Assembly (NCBI GenBank): GCA_051005375.1
Contig: JBPCJK010000143.1
Location: 1-26,632, forward strand
Length of the DNA stretch: 26,632 nt
Source of the DNA: JADDRA01 sp051005375
GTDB taxonomy: Bacteria; Actinomycetota; Acidimicrobiia; Acidimicrobiales; CADCSY01
Direction of reading: 5' to 3'
The notes under the pieces were generated by a model. That model was not told the DNA's origin, searched no databases, and worked only from the letters and a program-made list of their open reading frames with translations. Shown here one piece after another: positions 22,089 through 26,632 of the stretch (position 1 is the first letter of the stretch; every line of letters begins with the position of its first letter). The position numbers and the translations under genes are program-made.

Positions 22089-23959
22089 CCCTCTCTCCGC
22101 AGGAAGACCTCAAGGGTCAGCAACGTCCACAGCGCGTGCCCGTGGTTGACGAGACCTCGCTGATGCTCGCCCATCATGGCATCGAGTGCGTCAGGATGGA
22201 CATACGAGCGCAGGCGAGTGTCGGCCGATCCCAGCTGGCTCTCCAGGTAGGTCCGCAACTCGCAGCGGAACCAACGGTCGAGGGGAACGCCGAACCCCCG
22301 CTTGCGCCGGCGGACGACCTCCTCGGGCAAGAGGTCACGGGCGGCTGCTTTGAGGACCCGCTTGCGAGACCACCCTCGGGTCTTGGCCTTGGGCGGTAGG
22401 CGCAGGGCAAACTCGACCATGTCGGTGTCGAGGAAGGGCGAGCGCACCTCAAGCCCGTGGGCCATGGCCATGCGGTCCACCTTGGGAAGCAGGTCGTCGA
22501 GCAGGTAGGTGCGCAGGTTCAGGTCCAGGAGGCGGTCGAGCGTCCTGCCACCCTGCGATGCCTCCCAGATCCGTCGGTAGTCCTCGGAGCCCCAGTTCTG
22601 CGAGTGCCCAAGCATCCTCTGCCGCCACTCCTCGGGCAGGAAGCTCACCCATGCGAGGAGGGCATCGGGAAGACCCATCCGGGAGCGCTCGAGGAATCGG
22701 TGGGCGCTGCCGACGCGACCGCCGAACAGGCCAGGAGGAAGGGTGGAGACGGCTCGTGACAACGGCCTGCCCGTTCGAGTCAGCAGTCCGCGGCAGCGGT
22801 CGACCGCCAGGGCGGCGGTAAAGCGCTCGTAGCCGGCGAAGAGCTCGTCCCCACCGTCTCCACACAAGGCCACGGTGACATGCCCCCGAGTGAGCTCGGA
22901 GAGCAGGAAGGTGGGGACGGCGCTGGAGTCACCAAAGGGCTGGTCATGGTGCCAGACCAGGCGCTCGACCAGGTCGACGGCGTCGGGTTTGACAATGAAC
23001 TCGGTGTGGTCGGTGCGGAACCGCTGGGCGACCATTCTGGCGTATGGTCGCTCGTCGAACCCGTCGTCGTCCTCGAACCCGATGGTGAAGGTGCGGACCG
23101 GCCTGTCGGCCAGCCCCGCCATGATCCCCACGATGGTGCTCGAGTCGATGCCGCCGCTGAGGAAGGCGCCGAGCGGCACGTCGGCGACCATCCGGCGCTC
23201 CACCGCATTGGTAAGTAGGGATCGCACCCGCGCCGCGGCCGCATCGAAGGGAAGCTCCACACGACGCACTCCATCGAGCGTGGGTATCTGTGGCTGCCAA
23301 TAGGGAAGGATCGCAAGCTCGCCGCTGGGTTCGAAGACGAGCACGTGCCCGGGCGGCACGCTGTGCACACCCTCGAAGAAGGTTCTGGGTGTGGGCATGT
23401 AGCCGAAGGTGAGGTAGCTGGGGACAGCTGCAGGGTCGAGGCTCCTTGGCACCGAGGGGTGGACCATTACGGCCTTGATCTCGCTACCGAAGACCAGATG
23501 ACCGTCACCCACCCAGTAATAGAGAGGCTTCTTCCCGAGGCGGTCCCTGCCCAGGATGAGGCGACGTCGCCCGTTGTCCCACACGGCGAAGCTGAACATG
23601 CCGTCCAGGCGGCGAGCGAGGGGCACCGGATCGAGCTCCTCGGCCAGGTGGGCGATGACCTCAGTGTCGCCCTGGGTGGCCAAGCGATGGCCCCCCTCGA
23701 GCAGGCCCTTGCGGAGCTCCTGGTAGTTGTAGATCTCCCCGTTCAGGACCGCCCCGACCGATCCATCCTCGTTGCTGATGGGAGGGTCGCCGGTCACCAG
23801 GTCGATCACCGCCAGGCGGGTCTGGCCCAGGGTGGCCCCGTCTCCCTCATAGATGCCCCAGGAGTCGGGGCCCCGGTGGTCGAGGGTGCGAACCTGCTGC
23901 TCAACGCGTTGACGGTTCCCGTCCCCTCGGACGCTGACGCAGCCAGCGATGCCGCACAC
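22082..23959 (-). CDS. asnB: Asparagine synthase (glutamine-hydrolysing)-like amidotransferase
   Basis: The product has 625 residues. GTG 23959 is chosen because processing must expose Cys2 in MCGIAGCVSV, the glutaminase nucleophile; a longer frame to 23995 would bury it. The glutaminase domain also has LDHRGPDSWG, TRLAVIDL and NGEIYNY (73-79). The synthetase domain has the PP-loop FLSGGIDSS (266-274), ALCGDGGDELFAGYERF, and RSPFLDTDMVEFALRLP. In free metabolism AsnB makes asparagine. Inside polysaccharide loci, homologues often amidate or otherwise modify carboxylated sugars or build export factors (family knowledge). Here it sits between WecA-like and GT4 genes and shares the locus with a uronic-acid-forming dehydrogenase, so sugar amidation is a reasonable alternative. 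Confidence 0.9.
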   Translation of the reverse strand: MCGIAGCVSVRGDGNRQRVEQQVRTLDHRGPDSWGIYEGDGATLGQTRLAVIDLVTGDPPISNEDGSVGAVLNGEIYNYQELRKGLLEGGHRLATQGDTEVIAHLAEELDPVPLARRLDGMFSFAVWDNGRRRLILGRDRLGKKPLYYWVGDGHLVFGSEIKAVMVHPSVPRSLDPAAVPSYLTFGYMPTPRTFFEGVHSVPPGHVLVFEPSGELAILPYWQPQIPTLDGVRRVELPFDAAAARVRSLLTNAVERRMVADVPLGAFLSGGIDSSTIVGIMAGLADRPVRTFTIGFEDDDGFDERPYARMVAQRFRTDHTEFIVKPDAVDLVERLVWHHDQPFGDSSAVPTFLLSELTRGHVTVALCGDGGDELFAGYERFTAALAVDRCRGLLTRTGRPLSRAVSTLPPGLFGGRVGSAHRFLERSRMGLPDALLAWVSFLPEEWRQRMLGHSQNWGSEDYRRIWEASQGGRTLDRLLDLNLRTYLLDDLLPKVDRMAMAHGLEVRSPFLDTDMVEFALRLPPKAKTRGWSRKRVLKAAARDLLPEEVVRRRKRGFGVPLDRWFRCELRTYLESQLGSADTRLRSYVHPDALDAMMGEHQRGLVNHGHALWTLLTLEVFLRREGW

Positions 23960-24004
23960 GATGGGGCTATCGCTCAGTCGGAGCCATTGGCCCAACCCCA
24001 GCCA

Positions 24005-25372
24005 TCAACGATGTGCCGGCGCTTCTGTGACTGGGCCATGCAGAGCGGCTCTGAGGATGGTCTGCCGGTGACTCAAAGGCGCTCGGAGGCGCCGCCGTAC
24101 GATCGGCAAGAGCGTCAGGAGCACCACCACGAGCCCCGATGCTGCCAGAGCCTGAGGAAGAGAAACTTGCACAGGAGAAGCGGTTTGGTCAAGATCCTGA
24201 GGTTCCCCAGGGGACCTAGAGGATGGGCCGTTGTCAACCTCACCTCCCCCCGCCGAGATGGCTTGACGGTCGGTCGGCAGGATGTCGACGTTGACTACCG
24301 CCGGTGTAACTGAAAGGGCGGCCAGCACCGTGGCGGCTCCGAGGACGACCACCCGTAGGCGACGGGGAAACCCCACCACCCGATCGCCGTAAACGGGCGC
24401 AGAAGCAGTTGAGAACAGCACGATAAGGACAACCAGGCCTGCGGCCACGGCAACCACGGGAAGTGGGACCAAGCCGCGGCCGACGAGCACAGCCAGCAGG
24501 GCGAGGATCAGTTCAGCTCCGACCAGCGCAGTGGCCGCCACTCCGGGCGACAGCCCTTGCGCCACGAGGCGATGCGAGAGGTGGTCCTTGCCCGCCTCTC
24601 CCACTGGCCGCCCCCTACGCAACCGACTGACCACGACCGTCGAGGTATCGAGCACCGGGAGGGCCAGGAGCAGCAGCGGGACGACGAAGCTGCTTGGTGG
24701 CATCAAGGCTGGGTCGACGGTCATCACCGCCACCGCCAGAATGAAGCCGAGGAACAAACTTCCGGCATCTCCCATGAAGATTGATGCTGGCCTGCGGTTG
24801 TACACAAGGAACCCGAGGCATGCACCGGTGAGGGCACCGGCCAAGCGTGCCACCTCACCCTGCCCGCTGGCGGCGGCAAGGATGAAGGTGGCGCTGCCAG
24901 CAGCCGCCGAGATACCAGCGGCCAAGCCGTCCATGTTGTCGAGGAAGTTCACGGCGTTGGTGATCCCCACGATCCACACCACGGTGAGAACGGCGTCGAC
25001 GGCCACGACCCCGGTGACCTGGGCCCGGATGCCCACGGCCAACACGACAAGAGCCGCTGCGCCCTGCGCACACAAGCGAGTTCTGGCGTGCAACGAGCGG
25101 TGGTCGTCAAGCAGGCCGATGCTGCCGAGCAAGCCAGCCGTCAAGGCGACGACACCCATCCTCACGGTTAGAGCTCCGGTCAGGACAAGGCCCAACAACG
25201 CTCCAGAGATGATCGCTATCCCGCCGAGGTACGGGACTGGCTTCAGGTGGCTCTTCCGAGTAGCGGGTTGGTCGACGAAGCCCGACGCCAACGCCAGACG
25301 ACGAACCGGTCTCGTCGCCGTCAAGGTGACGAGCGCGGCGATGAGGAGTGCAGCCTCGGGGGCGAGCATCAT
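24005..25372 (-). CDS. WecA/MraY-like undecaprenyl-phosphate sugar-1-phosphate transferase
   Basis: This 455-residue polytopic membrane enzyme would start glycan assembly by moving a HexNAc-1-phosphate from a UDP-sugar onto undecaprenyl phosphate. Motifs are in the expected order: RKSHLKPVPYLGGIAI (39-54), IGLLDD with the paired aspartates 89-90, NAVNFLDNMDGLAAG (139-153), FMGDAGSLFLGF (199-210) and KDHLSHRLV (262-270, the WecA-type histidine loop). After the usual catalytic segments come about 100 extra residues. These include two further hydrophobic segments around a polar loop (NVDILPTDRQAISAGGGEVD), so the protein is longer than WecA (about 360). ATG 25372 is used; the next Met follows immediately. 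It lies 45 bp before asnB. Confidence 0.92.
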   Translation of the reverse strand: MMLAPEAALLIAALVTLTATRPVRRLALASGFVDQPATRKSHLKPVPYLGGIAIISGALLGLVLTGALTVRMGVVALTAGLLGSIGLLDDHRSLHARTRLCAQGAAALVVLAVGIRAQVTGVVAVDAVLTVVWIVGITNAVNFLDNMDGLAAGISAAAGSATFILAAASGQGEVARLAGALTGACLGFLVYNRRPASIFMGDAGSLFLGFILAVAVMTVDPALMPPSSFVVPLLLLALPVLDTSTVVVSRLRRGRPVGEAGKDHLSHRLVAQGLSPGVAATALVGAELILALLAVLVGRGLVPLPVVAVAAGLVVLIVLFSTASAPVYGDRVVGFPRRLRVVVLGAATVLAALSVTPAVVNVDILPTDRQAISAGGGEVDNGPSSRSPGEPQDLDQTASPVQVSLPQALAASGLVVVLLTLLPIVRRRLRAPLSHRQTILRAALHGPVTEAPAHR

Positions 25373-25439
25373 GCCGCCCGGAGACGCAGGAGAAGGAGCC
25401 TCAAGGAAGAAGCGCGAGCAGAGCCTCGCTGATGGCCGA

Positions 25440-26501
25440 TCAACCGTCGTTCTCCGAGCTGATGGAGCTCAAGGGCACCTGGTCCTCAGCCGAAGCGTCG
25501 AACTCCCTCCGGACCGCCGCCGCCTCTTGCATCCGGTTGGCCACAGCCGCGGCCACGGTGTCGTCGAGGATGGTCTCAAGGGTGCGCACAGGCTCCCAGC
25601 CCACCATGTTCCGGATCCGGGCAGTGTCTGGCACCCGTCGCTGCATGTCCTCGAAACCGCTCTCGTAAGCCTGGTCGTAAGGGATCAGCTGCACAGGGGA
25701 CGTGCTTCCAGTTCTTTGGGCGATCAGCGTGGCGAGCTGAAGGATGGAGACCTCCTCGGACGAGCCGATGTTCACCACCTGACCCACGGCACCGGGGTGG
25801 TCGAGAAGGCGCAGGATGGCATCTACCACATCGGCCACATGGCAGAAGCACCTCGTCTGGGTTCCGTCACCGAACACGGTGAGGGGTTCACCAGCGAGGG
25901 CTTGGCCGACCAGCCGGGGGATCACCATGCCGTAGGCGCCGCTCTGGCGAGGGCCCACAGTGTTGAACAACCGCATCACGATGCTTGGGAGCCCTCGCTC
26001 CTTGTGGTAGGCGTAGGCGAGGATCTCGTCGACCGCCTTTGCGGTGCTGTACGCCCAGCGGGCCACGCTGTTAGAGCCGAGGATCCGGTCGGTGTCCTCC
26101 TGGAGGGGCCCGCTGCAGTTCTTTCCGTAGATCTCGGAGGTGCTCGCCATCAGGATCTTCCTGCGGTAGCGGTGGGCAGAACCGATCACGATCTCCGAGC
26201 CCCGGATGTTGGTGGTGAGGGATCGAAGCGGCTGCTCAACGATGAGCTTGACGCCCACTGCCGCGGCCAGGTGGACCACAACATCGCTCTCGTGGACGAG
26301 CTCGTCGACCGCCTGTTCGTCGAGCACCGACCCCTGCACCAGCCGGAACCGCTCATGGTGCCCGGCAGCGTCGAGGTTGCCGAGGCTGCCCGTCGAAAGG
26401 TTGTCGAGGGCGATGACCGCGTTCCCGCGCGCCAACAGCGCGTCGACTAGGTGCGACCCGATGAAGCCGGCACCTCCAGTCACGAGATAGGTCTCCGCCA
26501 C
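25440..26501 (-). CDS. Extended-SDR NAD-dependent epimerase/dehydratase (nucleotide sugar)
   Basis: This 353-residue enzyme opens with the Rossmann motif YLVTGGAGFIGSHLVDAL (5-22). VVHLAAAVGV, MASTSEIYGK with the catalytic Ser/Thr, and WAYSTAKAVDE with the Tyr151/Lys155 pair follow. The C-terminal part has RLFNTVGPRQ, GMVIPRLVGQALAGEPLTVF, CHVADVVDAILRLL and VVNIGSSEEVSILQLA. These resemble UDP-glucose 4-epimerase, UDP-glucuronate decarboxylase and dTDP-glucose dehydratase relatives; the choice among them is open, though the C-terminal motifs favour the decarboxylase/4-epimerase group. GTG 26501 is preferred because upstream codons run into G/C homopolymer sequence. It is the first visible gene of the minus-strand polysaccharide operon, 67 bp before the WecA-like gene. 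Confidence 0.9.
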   Translation of the reverse strand: MAETYLVTGGAGFIGSHLVDALLARGNAVIALDNLSTGSLGNLDAAGHHERFRLVQGSVLDEQAVDELVHESDVVVHLAAAVGVKLIVEQPLRSLTTNIRGSEIVIGSAHRYRRKILMASTSEIYGKNCSGPLQEDTDRILGSNSVARWAYSTAKAVDEILAYAYHKERGLPSIVMRLFNTVGPRQSGAYGMVIPRLVGQALAGEPLTVFGDGTQTRCFCHVADVVDAILRLLDHPGAVGQVVNIGSSEEVSILQLATLIAQRTGSTSPVQLIPYDQAYESGFEDMQRRVPDTARIRNMVGWEPVRTLETILDDTVAAAVANRMQEAAAVRREFDASAEDQVPLSSISSENDG

Positions 26502-26509
26502 GTTGGGAC

Positions 26510-26515
26510 ACCTTA
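26510..26515 (-). promoter_or_regulatory. Possible -10 element (TAAGGT) before the epimerase gene
   Basis: On the minus strand CTAAGCTAAGGT holds two TANNNT hexamers; TAAGGT is 8 nt before the GTG start. This fits a leaderless or nearly leaderless transcript and would start the polysaccharide operon here. The sequence just upstream is unreliable homopolymer, so no -35 can be judged. Confidence 0.3.
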
Positions 26516-26521
26516 GCTTAG

Positions 26522-26632
26522 CGGGGGGGGGGGGGGACCCCCCCCCCCACCCCCCCGCGCCCACGCGGGCTGGGAGGGGGGGTGGGGGAGGGACAAAACG
26601 CAACTGGTGAGAGGGGGTCCACCTCTTAAGAG
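26522..26632. repeat. G/C homopolymer low-complexity contig edge
   Basis: Long runs of G, then C, then G again (26523-26590) contrast sharply with the rest of the window. No coding sequence, tRNA or clear regulatory element can be supported from about 26522 to the end. It looks like an assembly or sequencing artefact at a contig end rather than biology, though real slippery G tracts cannot be excluded. Confidence 0.6.

Noticed and set aside
1..26632. CRISPR arrays, tRNA or rRNA genes, insertion sequences, phage integrase
   Set aside because: I saw no regularly spaced repeats, no cloverleaf or rRNA signatures and no transposase or integrase motifs on either strand by eye.

Overview
The window is about 26.6 kb of gene-dense, high-GC DNA. 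Many genes start at GTG and probably have little or no leader. The bacterial XPB-type helicase, class II DAHP synthase, GH15 trehalase-like enzyme, F420/FMN-type PPOX protein, VapBC modules and SigB-like sigma factor together point to an actinobacterium. A deep lineage such as Acidimicrobiia is my inference and is not proven by the sequence. The right edge (from about 26522) is a homopolymer-rich stretch that looks like a contig end.

Layout. (1) 1-1746, plus strand: the 3' end of an XPB-like helicase gene, a 37-codon VapC relic and a BNR/beta-propeller protein. (2) 1901-5845, minus strand: a compact operon nuoF-like > pncB > nadD > rsfS that joins NAD salvage to a stand-alone NADH-binding flavo-iron-sulfur protein and a ribosome silencing factor. 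(3) 6045-7320, plus strand: a SigB-like sigma factor behind a possible ECF-type promoter, then a PPOX-class protein. (4) 7336-7988, minus strand: an intact VapBC pair with a palindrome over the antitoxin start. (5) 8061-11284, plus strand: class II DAHP synthase and a GH15 trehalase/glucoamylase. (6) 11315-14251, minus strand: a translationally coupled operon of MoxR ATPase, CoxE-type VWA protein and histidine phosphatase. (7) 14272-15099: a graveyard of decayed VapBC pieces, an orphan perfect inverted repeat and an N-terminally short Uma2-type protein. (8) 15150-16403, minus strand: proA. (9) 16498-26501: a cell-surface polysaccharide locus. A nucleotide-sugar dehydrogenase lies on the plus strand. 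Converging on it from the minus strand are an SDR epimerase/dehydratase, a WecA-like initiating transferase, an AsnB-like amidotransferase, a GT4 glycosyltransferase, a polytopic membrane protein and a Wzz/BY-kinase.

How the genes fit together. The polysaccharide locus has sugar-nucleotide oxidation and epimerisation, lipid-linked initiation, glycosyl transfer, a candidate amidation step, a candidate polymerase or GT-C enzyme, and chain-length/kinase control. No flippase is seen, so it may lie beyond the window. The features most worth a second look are the uronic-acid/amidotransferase pairing, the BY-kinase 3' end that runs 222 bp antisense into the dehydrogenase gene (possibly a frameshift), the PIN-domain relics between housekeeping operons, the MoxR-VWA-phosphatase unit, the NuoF-like/NAD operon, and the candidate ECF promoter of the sigma gene.
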